In this document: in pieces, positions 1 to 7,878 of the stretch
Position numbering within the stretch: the stretch's first letter is position 1
How the letters are laid out: every line of letters begins with the position of its first letter
Source of the DNA: a virus
DNA: 23,058 bases
Direction: 5' to 3' (one strand)
Virus record (IMG/VR): IMGVR_UViG_3300035698_002929
Span: 1 to 23,058 of that record
Notes under the pieces: model-generated
The model's database searches: none
Told to the model about the DNA's origin: nothing
The model's input: only the letters and a program-made list of their open reading frames with translations
Translations under genes and position numbers: made by a program

Positions 1-1
1 A

Positions 2-178
2 AAGGATGTACAAGATGGAATGTTTGATGCAATTAAAGAAGCTGAAGGAATTGTAATAAAGGACTATGAAGTTCTAAGTAATATGCAAAGACTATTAGAA
101 GGCACTAGATTTATTACTGCAAACCACGGTGTTAGAGGTAAGATTGATTTAGATAATACAATAACTGGATTATTTTAA
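2..178 (+). CDS. C-terminal end of an unrecognised protein (partial)
   Basis: The window opens inside a gene. The frame starting at base 2 is open for 58 codons and stops at 176-178. The visible tail is hydrophilic and ends in TGLF. The next gene's ATG begins on the base right after the stop, so the two are co-transcribed and probably translationally coupled. I do not recognise the family. Context (immediately upstream of late structural genes) suggests a virion or late protein, but nothing in the fragment shows a function. Confidence 0.6.
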   Translation, partial: KDVQDGMFDAIKEAEGIVIKDYEVLSNMQRLLEGTRFITANHGVRGKIDLDNTITGLF

Positions 179-643
179 ATGGCAAAGAAAACTAAAAAAT
201 ATAATAAGTCTAAGGATTCACCAGATAATTTATTTTATTTTATCAAGATATTCTTTACAGATAAGAAAAAGTATTCTTCTTTTACTAATTACGAAAAACG
301 TAAACACAAGTTTATGCTTCAGCGTTTCATGGCGATAAAACATCCTGTTACTGCAAACGTATTTAACATAAATAAGGTAAATCCATGGGCAGTAGTTGAC
401 TGCTGGCACTTAATAGGAAGTCAATATACAAAAGTTCCAGGATGGATATATACGAAGACGAAAGCAACTAAAAAGGAAAGTACTAAAAAAGAATTCGTAC
501 CAGAAGACTCAACAGTTGACTATTACTTACAAAAAACTGAAATGAGTATAAGGGACTATAAAGATGCTCTTAAATTTAATAAAGAATTACTTCTTAATGA
601 ATTGAAGATGCTTGAAAAACAAATGAATACTTATGGCAAATAA
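179..643 (+). CDS. Unrecognised 154-residue basic phage protein
   Basis: The ATG directly abuts the previous stop, and the coding frame overlaps the next gene by 11 bases. The protein has a lysine-rich N-terminus (about residues 1-15), a central aromatic-rich stretch including NPWAVVDCWHLIG and VPGWIYTKT (about residues 60-100), and a charged C-terminal helix that is probably a short coiled coil. There is no signal peptide or membrane segment. The Trp/Tyr-rich centre and basic ends would fit a nucleic-acid- or protein-binding accessory factor, but I do not recognise a named family. Its position in a tight late operon is the only functional hint. Confidence 0.65.
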   Translation: MAKKTKKYNKSKDSPDNLFYFIKIFFTDKKKYSSFTNYEKRKHKFMLQRFMAIKHPVTANVFNINKVNPWAVVDCWHLIGSQYTKVPGWIYTKTKATKKESTKKEFVPEDSTVDYYLQKTEMSIRDYKDALKFNKELLLNELKMLEKQMNTYGK

Positions 644-1319
644 AGTAGATCCTTCATATGAAGATATTCCTATTATTATTGATATAATTCTTTACAAGCA
701 CAATTATTATGATAATGCTTTAATATCATCTATTAAAAAGAGGTCTAAATATCTCAGACAAGAAAACAAAAATGGATATTTAATCCACGTAGCTGAATTC
801 AAAAATATATTCTTCCAGAAATTTAGCGTTGAACTTAATGAATTGAAAGATCATACTCATACTCAAATAGAGAAGGGCGCAACTTCCATATATTTCTTAA
901 ATCAAATCTTCCAAAATTTTAAAAATTTAAAGTATGTCAAGCTTAATATTTCTAATAAGAAAGATTACTCTCGTATACTTAAAGCCGATGATACAAATTC
1001 CGTAATTAATTTTGATTATAAGATTATACATTCAAAGATAGATTTTACTAAATTATTAAATGAGGAAGGTTTATATCTAATGAGACAATTCTTAATAGAT
1101 ATAGGATTAATAGAATATGATAAGTTTAGATCAGGTCCTCCGTATATTCATACTGATGCAAAAATAATATTACAAAAAATAGATCAAATCTTAGAATCCG
1201 AGGACACTGGATTTAAAGAGCAGTATGCTAATATAATTGATTTAGTGTTTACTCTTATAGACGCTAAAGTAGAAGAAGATAACTCAAGTCTAATTATAAT
1301 AACAGATTACCCAGAATAA
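633..1319 (+). CDS. Unrecognised 228-residue late-region protein
   Basis: This ATG lies inside the last codons of the preceding gene (11-base overlap), which implies translational coupling. The product is mostly helical by appearance, rich in Ile, Lys and Asn, acidic at the C-terminus, with no membrane segment, cysteine cluster or nucleotide-binding motif. In T4 the genes upstream of the terminase encode neck and tail-completion proteins (gp13, gp14, gp15). A role of that sort is possible from position, but I see no motif that supports it. The next gene follows after a 32-base gap that holds a palindrome. Confidence 0.65.
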   Translation: MANKVDPSYEDIPIIIDIILYKHNYYDNALISSIKKRSKYLRQENKNGYLIHVAEFKNIFFQKFSVELNELKDHTHTQIEKGATSIYFLNQIFQNFKNLKYVKLNISNKKDYSRILKADDTNSVINFDYKIIHSKIDFTKLLNEEGLYLMRQFLIDIGLIEYDKFRSGPPYIHTDAKIILQKIDQILESEDTGFKEQYANIIDLVFTLIDAKVEEDNSSLIIITDYPE

Positions 1320-1334
1320 AGCCGATAAATACTT

Positions 1335-1348
1335 AAATACATGTATTT
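1335..1348. promoter_or_regulatory. Perfect 14-bp palindrome just before a start codon
   Basis: AAATACATGTATTT is a perfect inverted repeat ending 3 bases before the ATG at 1352. A T4-late-promoter-like octamer, GATAAATA (1324-1331), lies just upstream. The palindrome could be a protein-binding site or a short hairpin near the ribosome start. In AT-rich DNA a 14-bp palindrome can arise by chance, so function is uncertain. Confidence 0.3.
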
Positions 1349-1351
1349 TAT

Positions 1352-3340
1352 ATGGCTAATTCAAATGTAATAAACGAAGTAGGAGACTATCTAATTGTTA
1401 AACTAGTTTCACCTTATACTTGCGTCAAACAAATACTTTCATATACAGATGAAACTTCAGGCGAAGATACGTCTGATAATTTCTTTTGTCGTACATTTCG
1501 ATGGTCGACCGATAATATAAACTTTTCGGAGTTTGTAGAACTTTCAGATTTAAACTTACAGAACTTAGAACTTAATCCAGATAAAGACTTCTGGATAGAA
1601 TACAAATATGAAGCTTGTGAATTAGAAACAGGTCATGAAGTTGAATTTATTTCTATAGCACTTGAAGTAGTTACTGAAGATGGTATACTTCAAGAGGTTG
1701 TACAAGTTGAATGTTGCAACGATCCATGGACTAATCAAGGACAAGCTAATTTAAAAGTTGAAAAATGTGGTACAGAAGACTGTGAGAACCTTTTTAATCC
1801 TTACGATTTAGGTCCAGCAAACAGTATGTATGATCAACTGTCTGAAATTGTTAGTGATGTATTTGGACATTGTTTTAAATATTTTAAAGTTGATCCCGAT
1901 GCAAGAACGAATGATTTTATTTTAAATGAATACTCTCTTCATAACTGTGATAAGATGGAAGAGATTAAAGTACTTGTCCCAGACAATGAATTTCCTACAA
2001 AAGAAATACTTTATAATTCTATCGAAGGTACTGACTGGGAAGAGTTTGAAGTACATATAACTAGAAAAGAATTTCAGGAAGCATTCGGAGCTAAAGCAAG
2101 ACCTAGAGTTAGAGATTATATTTATGTCGATTTAATGGACAGGATGTATGAAGTTAATTCAATTGCACTTGCAGATGAATTTAACCAACAGAACACTTAT
2201 TATAGAGTACTTCTTAAGAAGTGGTCAGATAGAAGAGGAACTAGCGTTGATCATAGTGATGACATACTCGAAGAACTTGATGATCTTGTTAAGAGCAATG
2301 ATACAATGTTCGAAGAAGAACGTACAGATCAGTTTGCTAAATTTACAAAGCCTCAACAATATGAGACTATTGGTACAGGAGATAATGATTACGTAAGAAG
2401 TGAAATAAATAAAGACGTTACGATTACCGATTACAAACTTAATAATAACTGGACAATTGTATCTAAGAATTATTACGAATTAAATAAGCTTGATAAAAAC
2501 GCACTTGCTGCTAAGTATAGAGTAGATTCTAAACTGTCTGCAGAAGAGAATAGAGCATTTACATTCTGGTTTAGATGGAAATCACAAATTTCCGATGCTA
2601 AGACAAAGCGTAAAACTGTAACTGATATTGTAGATACAAATGGGTTTGTACAAGTTACAACATTTGAAAAACATAGATACTCTGTAGACGATACTGTACA
2701 GTTAACTGGAACTAGTGACTATGATGGACTATCAATTGTTAAAGAAATAATTGATGTGAATAACTACATAATTAATAAAGCATATGTAACATCATCAACA
2801 TTCTCAAATGCAAGAAGTTATTTTAAAGAAGTTGCAATTCCAATTTATGGATACAATGAAGACAATCCTACAGCGAATGGAATGTCAATAAGTATGATGC
2901 ACGGATTTATGATTGTTAAAATTAATGGCGATGAACATGTTTACGATTATCACGATGAATTGAATGAATATGTCGAAGATCGTTGGTACGCAGTTACTAT
3001 CAATTTAAATAATACGCATAAGCAATTAGCACTCTATTTATATGAATTATATAAACCACTTAATAATACATACCCACAAGCAGAGTCTACTGACCTGGAT
3101 ATGAAGTATACTGAAGTTAAGACATTGTCTGCAGCTGCTGTATACGATTCTAGTGATAAGTTAATGTTATTAGGATCCGCAGTTCAATTTACAGGCTTAA
3201 GAATGTTTGATATTACAATTGAAGAAGAACAGATAATGAATATCTTAAACGCATATGTTGTTAGAGATACTCAGAACGCTTTACTTGTAGACAATGCAAT
3301 TCAACAAATGAAACTTATGAAATTAAGTAACCCAAGATAA
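1352..3340 (+). CDS. Large structural protein, possible gp14-like neck module with lectin-like C-terminus
   Basis: 662 residues. The N-terminus (about 1-110) reads as a beta-sandwich, Ig/Fn3-like domain. A short Cys-bearing linker follows (CC at 121-122, C139, C144). Residues about 148-295 (NLFNPYDLGP onward, through VHITRKEFQEAFG and RPRVRDYIYVDLMDRMYEV) match the general pattern I associate with T4-type neck protein gp14: an F-x-F-type strand pair, then a 'P..rD.iy.pl..r.yev' strand. The C-terminal part (about 500-645), with DRWYAVTINLNN and a late LMLLGSAVQFTGLRMFDI segment, looks like a concanavalin/LamG fold. T4 gp14 is 256 residues, so this would be a much enlarged form. The position two protein blocks upstream of gp16/gp17 fits a neck protein. 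It could instead be another baseplate or tail decoration protein; the fold assignments are inference. Confidence 0.5.
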   Translation: MANSNVINEVGDYLIVKLVSPYTCVKQILSYTDETSGEDTSDNFFCRTFRWSTDNINFSEFVELSDLNLQNLELNPDKDFWIEYKYEACELETGHEVEFISIALEVVTEDGILQEVVQVECCNDPWTNQGQANLKVEKCGTEDCENLFNPYDLGPANSMYDQLSEIVSDVFGHCFKYFKVDPDARTNDFILNEYSLHNCDKMEEIKVLVPDNEFPTKEILYNSIEGTDWEEFEVHITRKEFQEAFGAKARPRVRDYIYVDLMDRMYEVNSIALADEFNQQNTYYRVLLKKWSDRRGTSVDHSDDILEELDDLVKSNDTMFEEERTDQFAKFTKPQQYETIGTGDNDYVRSEINKDVTITDYKLNNNWTIVSKNYYELNKLDKNALAAKYRVDSKLSAEENRAFTFWFRWKSQISDAKTKRKTVTDIVDTNGFVQVTTFEKHRYSVDDTVQLTGTSDYDGLSIVKEIIDVNNYIINKAYVTSSTFSNARSYFKEVAIPIYGYNEDNPTANGMSISMMHGFMIVKINGDEHVYDYHDELNEYVEDRWYAVTINLNNTHKQLALYLYELYKPLNNTYPQAESTDLDMKYTEVKTLSAAAVYDSSDKLMLLGSAVQFTGLRMFDITIEEEQIMNILNAYVVRDTQNALLVDNAIQQMKLMKLSNPR

Positions 3341-3843
3341 TGAAAAAATATATTTACATATTATTAATCTGCATACTATCATTTATCCCATTAATACATT
3401 ATTCAAATGATAACGTAGCAGAAGTTCAAACTATAGAAGTAGTTGAACAAGATACTGGAGTACTTCAGGTTGATTGGACAATAGAAAATGAAAATCAATG
3501 GGGATCTTTTTACTGGTCTGTAAATAGAACTTCGTACGTAGACGAAAAAGGATATTATTGGTATTACATGTATTTTTATAGCAATTCATTATTATATAGT
3601 GAAAATGGACACTCTGCTGTCAATGCTTTAACATACATAAAAAATATTGATATTAAAATGATAGTTGTTGATAGATTCGGAGCAGATACTGAAATCTCAG
3701 CAGCAGTAAATTTACCGTATTACGTATGCGATTATTCTATAATTACTGAAAAGTATGCAGCATGGTTTTATTCAAGTTCACCTTACAATAGATTTGAGAT
3801 TGAATTCGATGAAGCTTCAGCATATGATTATTCAAATAAATAA
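3340..3843 (+). CDS. Secreted or membrane-anchored small protein
   Basis: The start overlaps the previous stop by one base (TAATG), so the genes are coupled. Residues about 4-20 (IYILLICILSFIPLI) form a hydrophobic helix after a MKK start, typical of a signal peptide or signal anchor. There is no lipobox cysteine. The rest is unusually rich in Tyr, Trp and Ser and looks like a beta-rich extracytoplasmic domain. I recognise no family. An export signal inside a virion gene cluster suggests a cell-envelope role during infection, such as lysis or exclusion of other phages, but that is inference. Confidence 0.6.
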   Translation: MKKYIYILLICILSFIPLIHYSNDNVAEVQTIEVVEQDTGVLQVDWTIENENQWGSFYWSVNRTSYVDEKGYYWYYMYFYSNSLLYSENGHSAVNALTYIKNIDIKMIVVDRFGADTEISAAVNLPYYVCDYSIITEKYAAWFYSSSPYNRFEIEFDEASAYDYSNK

Positions 3844-3848
3844 TTGAG

Positions 3849-4247
3849 ATGGCAAAGAAAAATGTAGCAGATAAAGTTGTAGATGATTCTACTCAATTAA
3901 ACATTTCAGTTAAGGCTGTTAAATGGATTCTAGGTATACTGATATCAAGTGTATTGGGTATTTTAGGATTTGCATGGGGATTATACATAAGCGTAAGCGG
4001 AGACTTAGATTCTTTAAGTACTAATATGCAATTGCAAATGAGCACGGATAAGAAAGAAATACTAAGCAAGCTAGAAAATTTAGAAGAAAAGAAGGTAGAT
4101 AAAAACGCGAAGATAAATAATGATCAGGATGTAGTAATAGGTATTGTATTTGATAGAACAAATTCTAGATCAGCAAGTGTTAATTCAAATTCAGTCAGAC
4201 CTACAAATACAAGTAATCTTCCACCTTCAATAAACAGGGACAACTAA
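3849..4247 (+). CDS. Single-pass membrane protein with coiled coil
   Basis: 132 residues. A single transmembrane helix lies at about residues 24-48 (WILGILISSVLGILGFAWGLYI), followed by a charged heptad-like coiled coil (about 55-88, containing KKEILSKLENLEEKK) and a disordered Ser/Asn/Pro-rich tail. A short N-terminal segment precedes the membrane helix. This layout is seen in spanin-like and other phage envelope proteins, but no signature identifies one. It is the second of three consecutive membrane proteins (3340-4804), which may form one functional block. Confidence 0.6.
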   Translation: MAKKNVADKVVDDSTQLNISVKAVKWILGILISSVLGILGFAWGLYISVSGDLDSLSTNMQLQMSTDKKEILSKLENLEEKKVDKNAKINNDQDVVIGIVFDRTNSRSASVNSNSVRPTNTSNLPPSINRDN

Positions 4248-4249
4248 TT

Positions 4250-4804
4250 ATGACTATAGAAATAGCAATTTATATATTAGTAGCTATGATAATGTTCATT
4301 ATACGGACAATTATTAGTGGAAGAAAGAATGGATGTTTTTATCACAAAGATGATAAACCTCTCCCTCCTATGTTAAAAGAATCAATAGAGAATTTACATT
4401 TCATTGAAACTCCTGCGTGGTACGTACAGACAGCTGGAATATTCCTTTTAATATTTTCTATATGTAGGCTACTTAATCCTGTGTGGATTTTTGTAGATAG
4501 TACTTTTATACTAGGAAATTTATGGACTATTGTATATCAATTAGGAATAACATCATTGATTACAACAGGAGCATATATGGCACCAAGTTATCATTATCAA
4601 AGAGGGATCAGTGCAGGTTTAAGATCTGATGATAAGTTAGATTCCTTTGATGGAAAGAAGAGTGAAGTAGCTTTAAATCTCGGTTTTATAAAGATTCAAT
4701 TTTGGAAAAATCAATTGTTTTATAATAAAGGTAGAAAGACTTCGCAATGGTTAGGACTTTCACTTATTCTTATTGGAATAATTTTAATGTTTATACTGTT
4801 ATAA
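4250..4804 (+). CDS. Multi-pass membrane protein, unknown function
   Basis: 184 residues starting two bases after the previous stop. Four hydrophobic helices are visible: about residues 3-22, 60-80, 85-110 and 166-184, the last running to the C-terminus. Between helices 1 and 2 is a polar stretch with paired prolines (KPLPPM). A polar segment of about 55 residues separates helices 3 and 4. No family is recognised. As the last member of the membrane block before the terminase genes, it could take part in lysis, superinfection exclusion or envelope remodelling; the sequence does not decide. Confidence 0.6.
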   Translation: MTIEIAIYILVAMIMFIIRTIISGRKNGCFYHKDDKPLPPMLKESIENLHFIETPAWYVQTAGIFLLIFSICRLLNPVWIFVDSTFILGNLWTIVYQLGITSLITTGAYMAPSYHYQRGISAGLRSDDKLDSFDGKKSEVALNLGFIKIQFWKNQLFYNKGRKTSQWLGLSLILIGIILMFILL

Positions 4805-4811
4805 AATAAAC

Positions 4812-4825
4812 TTTATATAAAAATA
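4812..4825 (+). promoter_or_regulatory. Candidate late promoter before gp16-like gene
   Basis: TTTATATAAAAATA starts 30 bases before the ATG at 4842 and is followed by a second TATATAATA-like run. It resembles the T4 late promoter octamer TATAAATA and the GATATATA motif seen elsewhere in this window. It lies in the 37-base gap before the packaging genes. Confidence 0.4.
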
Positions 4826-4841
4826 CTATATAATACATACA

Positions 4842-5486
4842 ATGTCAGAAGATACTTTAAATAAAGATTCAAACGAACAGATACGACAAAGCCTAGACAG
4901 TCTTATAGAAGATGATGACTTAGGTGCTATTATAGATGCGACTGAGAATCTACCAGCTATAAACGCCATACCAGTAAATAATTATGCTGATATGAAATCT
5001 TCAGCTGAAAGTAAGGCTAAGACAACTATCACATCTCTGCTTAAGTTTTACTTAAGTGAAGATATAATTGAACAGGAAGATTATGTTAAAGCAAACATGA
5101 AGCTTCAGGAATTGTCTTTATCTAAGTTGATCTATTTAATGGAGACCGGCGAAAAAGCAATTACTACTCTATTAAATAGAATAGATAGCGGAGAATTTTC
5201 TCCACGTATGTTTGAGGTTTTAGGAACACTTCAAAAATCATTGCTTGATGTTATTAAGAGTCAAACGATGTATTTGATGGCAGCTGAAGAATCAACTAAG
5301 AAAATTGCAAGAGACATTGACATTTATGAAAAGGGAAGTGGAACTGCAAAGACAGTAACAACTGGCGAAACAGATAATGTAAGAAGAGGAACTAAATCTC
5401 TTATGTCTGAAATACAAAACGATCTTAAAGAAGAACGGATCGAAGATATTGAAGCAGAAGAGAATTTAGACGATATTAATGATTAA
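4842..5486 (+). CDS. 16: Terminase small subunit, gp16-like
   Basis: 214 residues (T4 gp16 is 164). The N-terminus is acidic. A long helical region (about residues 50-155), rich in Leu/Ile heptads (for example QEDYVKANMKLQELSLSKLIYL), fits the coiled-coil oligomerisation domain of T4 gp16, whose ring loads DNA and regulates the gp17 ATPase. A short segment containing GTKSLMSEI, near residue 183, resembles the conserved C-terminal tail of the family. The gene lies two genes before the large terminase, as expected. The call rests on position, helical architecture and weak motif likeness. Confidence 0.72.
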   Translation: MSEDTLNKDSNEQIRQSLDSLIEDDDLGAIIDATENLPAINAIPVNNYADMKSSAESKAKTTITSLLKFYLSEDIIEQEDYVKANMKLQELSLSKLIYLMETGEKAITTLLNRIDSGEFSPRMFEVLGTLQKSLLDVIKSQTMYLMAAEESTKKIARDIDIYEKGSGTAKTVTTGETDNVRRGTKSLMSEIQNDLKEERIEDIEAEENLDDIND

Positions 5487-5503
5487 TTTTAAATTTTAAG
5501 AAA

Positions 5504-5695
5504 ATGTATTATTTAGCAAAAGTAGAAATGAAAGAAGAAGGTGCAAACAAGTCATCTAAATTACAAGTACTAGTAGAAGATACTGGTATAACAGAAGCAG
5601 AAGCTGTAGTATCTCAATATATGAGAGACACAATGGCAGACTGGAAAATAACATCTATATCTCAAACAAAGATAGAAGACGTTATCAAAAAATAA
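5504..5695 (+). CDS. DUF4494-like small protein
   Basis: 63 residues. The pattern is a YYLAKVEM strand, a VLVED strand, then TEAEAVVSQYM helix and a WKITSISQTKIEDVI ending. This matches what I know of DUF4494, a domain of unknown function common in Bacteroidota and their phages (strand - 'EAEA' helix - 'V..I..t....vi'). The protein is shorter than typical members, so it may be a minimal version. It sits between the two terminase genes, where T4 has no extra gene, and helps suggest a Bacteroidota host. Its role is unknown. Confidence 0.5.
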   Translation: MYYLAKVEMKEEGANKSSKLQVLVEDTGITEAEAVVSQYMRDTMADWKITSISQTKIEDVIKK

Positions 5696-5705
5696 CGAAT
5701 GATTT

Positions 5706-7592
5706 ATGCCGGATTATAGTGAAGGCGCAGGTAATAGTTCATGGCTAACAGACGGTGCATCTACAACAGATGCACCTTCTGATAGGATGGTTTGGTCTAC
5801 GAAGAAAATAGACGAACTTACTATCGCAATGGATCAGGGTTACAAACCTAAGATGGGTCTTCCATTTTATGATAGTAACCCAATGCTTAGAAAGGGTAAC
5901 ATAGTATTTGATTATAGTGAATTAGAACGCGACGAAATTAAAAAGTGCGCTGCAGATATTGTCTATTTTGCAAATCATTATTGTACTGTAATGACGGATG
6001 ATGGTTTACAGACCATTACTCTTCGTGATTATCAGGAGGATATGTTAAGAAGCTTCGTAGCAAATCGATTTAATATTACACTTGCAAGTAGACAGATAGG
6101 TAAAACAATCTGCTCAGCAATCTTTATTGCTTGGTATATTGTATTTAACATTGATAAGAATGCTTTAATTCTATCTAACAAATCTGCAACAACAAAAGAA
6201 ATTATTGATAAAGCAAAAGTTATACTTGAGAACCTACCTTTCTTTGTAAAGCCAGGTATCATAAAGTATGATGTAATGAATATGAAGTTTGATAACGGTT
6301 GTAGAATTGTAGGACAATCTACCACAGCAAAAGCCGGTATCTCATTTACGATTCACTTACTATTCCTTGATGAATTTGCTCATATCCATCACAGTATCGT
6401 AGAGAGTTTCTATGAAAACGTATATCCGACACTGTCATCGTCTAAGGTGTCGCGAATAATAATTACTAGTACACCCAACGGTTATAATAAATTCTTTGAG
6501 ATTTATGATGCCGCAGAGAAGGGCTTAAATGAATACGCTCCATTTAAAGTCGATTGGTGGCAAGTAGAAGGGCGTGATGAAGAATGGAAAGTTAAAGAGA
6601 TTGCAAACTTAGGAGGTGAAGAAGCTTTTAACAGACAATATGGTAACCAATTTATGGCTACTTCTAATATGTTATTAGAATCACAATCACTTAAGAAACT
6701 TAAGAAACATAAGAGAGAATTTAAATACGAGGACTTTGCAGAATTTGAAGATATTCATATTGATGTAAATGGATTCTTAATGTGGGATCCTACATTTGAA
6801 TTAGATGATCTTAAATCTACTGAAAGGTTTTGGGTAGTAAGTGTAGATATAGCTGAAGGTAACGGAGGAGATTATAGTGTACTTAATATATTCGAACTTC
6901 TTCCTATCAAGAAGAAATATTTAAAACATATTTTATCTCCTGGGGCTTTATATGATTTCTTTGGATTAGTTCAAAGAGGAATATTCTTTAGTAATGAACA
7001 TGGTATTGAAGACTTTGCAAAGGTAGTATACACTTTGGTTGCAGATATCCTTAATCCTGAGAACGTTAAAATGGTTTTAGAATATAATACATATGGTTCT
7101 GAGCTTATTAAATTCTTACAGACTGTATTCCCACAAAGAAATGAGTTTGATGACGAGATAGTTGTTAAGTATAAACATCGACATGATGCAAAGCTTGCAA
7201 AGTATGGTTTAAAACTTAAAGGTGATAACAAAACAATCTTCTGTCAAGACTTTAGAAAGTATTATGAACAGAACAGAATTGAATTATTTGATTTTGAATC
7301 TGTTAAGCAAGCTGGTAAGTTTGGTAAATTACCAAATGGAAGTTATGGTGGTCAAAGTGGTCATGATGATGTTATAATGTCAGCTATTACTGGATGTACA
7401 TTCTTGAAAACTGTAGACTATGCCGATTTCGTTGAAGAACTTTTAGATATAATCCCAGCAGAAGATCATGATTACTTAGAAGATTTATTATACGGTGATA
7501 GTGAGAGAAACGAAGGAGATCTATTCTTTGACATCTATGATTTAGTTGATAATGCAGATGTTGAAGTAGAAGATGTAGGCTTCGGAATATGA
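5706..7592 (+). CDS. 17: Terminase large subunit (gp17): packaging ATPase and nuclease
   Basis: 628 residues, close to T4 gp17 (610). The N-terminal ATPase half shows Walker A ASRQIGKT at 127-134, Walker B LLFLDE at 218-223 and the coupling motif TSTPNG at 254-259. The C-terminal nuclease half has the RNase H-type acidic residues: D381 in VVSVDIAEG, E459 in MVLEYNTYG and the HDD at 553-555. Their spacing follows T4's D401, E458 and D542. The enzyme pumps DNA into the prohead at the portal and cuts concatemers when the head is full. The ATG at 5706 is 10 bases after the preceding stop; the stop overlaps the next start as ATGA. Confidence 0.95.
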   Translation: MPDYSEGAGNSSWLTDGASTTDAPSDRMVWSTKKIDELTIAMDQGYKPKMGLPFYDSNPMLRKGNIVFDYSELERDEIKKCAADIVYFANHYCTVMTDDGLQTITLRDYQEDMLRSFVANRFNITLASRQIGKTICSAIFIAWYIVFNIDKNALILSNKSATTKEIIDKAKVILENLPFFVKPGIIKYDVMNMKFDNGCRIVGQSTTAKAGISFTIHLLFLDEFAHIHHSIVESFYENVYPTLSSSKVSRIIITSTPNGYNKFFEIYDAAEKGLNEYAPFKVDWWQVEGRDEEWKVKEIANLGGEEAFNRQYGNQFMATSNMLLESQSLKKLKKHKREFKYEDFAEFEDIHIDVNGFLMWDPTFELDDLKSTERFWVVSVDIAEGNGGDYSVLNIFELLPIKKKYLKHILSPGALYDFFGLVQRGIFFSNEHGIEDFAKVVYTLVADILNPENVKMVLEYNTYGSELIKFLQTVFPQRNEFDDEIVVKYKHRHDAKLAKYGLKLKGDNKTIFCQDFRKYYEQNRIELFDFESVKQAGKFGKLPNGSYGGQSGHDDVIMSAITGCTFLKTVDYADFVEELLDIIPAEDHDYLEDLLYGDSERNEGDLFFDIYDLVDNADVEVEDVGFGI

Positions 7593-7804
7593 AAAAATGG
7601 ACAGCTACTGAATGGTGTTTATTCTTCTTAACATTGACTATACCCTTGACAATGATTTTGCTTTTTCTAGCAGGAATTATAAGAGGTATTGCATTACCTC
7701 CAGAGAATGTTGCTATATTTGAAGATTTTCTTAAAGTTCTATCTGGAGGTATCATAGGTATAGTAGGAACTACAATATCTAAACGTAAAGAAAATACACT
7801 ATAA
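7589..7804 (+). CDS. Small two-helix membrane protein, holin-like
   Basis: 71 residues, coupled to gp17 through an ATGA overlap. Helix 1 spans about residues 9-32 (a Leu/Phe-rich run ending AGIIRG) and helix 2 about 48-62 (VLSGGIIGIVGTTIS), followed by a positively charged tail (KRKEN). Two short helices plus a basic C-terminus are typical of small phage holins, and Gly-rich second helices are common there. No family signature makes the call certain; it could equally be a packaging-associated or exclusion membrane protein. T4 has no such gene between 17 and 18. Confidence 0.55.
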   Translation: MKKWTATEWCLFFLTLTIPLTMILLFLAGIIRGIALPPENVAIFEDFLKVLSGGIIGIVGTTISKRKENTL

Positions 7805-7842
7805 AAATAAAATCTATAGGGGATATTTACTAAGTACATAAT

Positions 7843-7851
7843 GATATATAC
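7843..7851 (+). promoter_or_regulatory. Candidate late promoter (GATATATAC) for gp18
   Basis: The motif begins 36 bases before the sheath ATG and is followed by A-rich DNA. It is one copy of a motif repeated ahead of several late genes here. Confidence 0.5.
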
Positions 7852-7878
7852 AAAAAGATAAAAAATATATATTTAATT

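Noticed and set aside
2148-2396. Forward 82-residue open frame inside the large structural gene
   Set aside because: Entirely within another gene in a different frame, with no start context or protein pattern of its own.
7387-7839. Antisense 150-residue open frame
   Set aside because: It lies opposite the end of the large terminase and the small membrane protein, has low-complexity composition and no family pattern; it is a shadow of the real frames.
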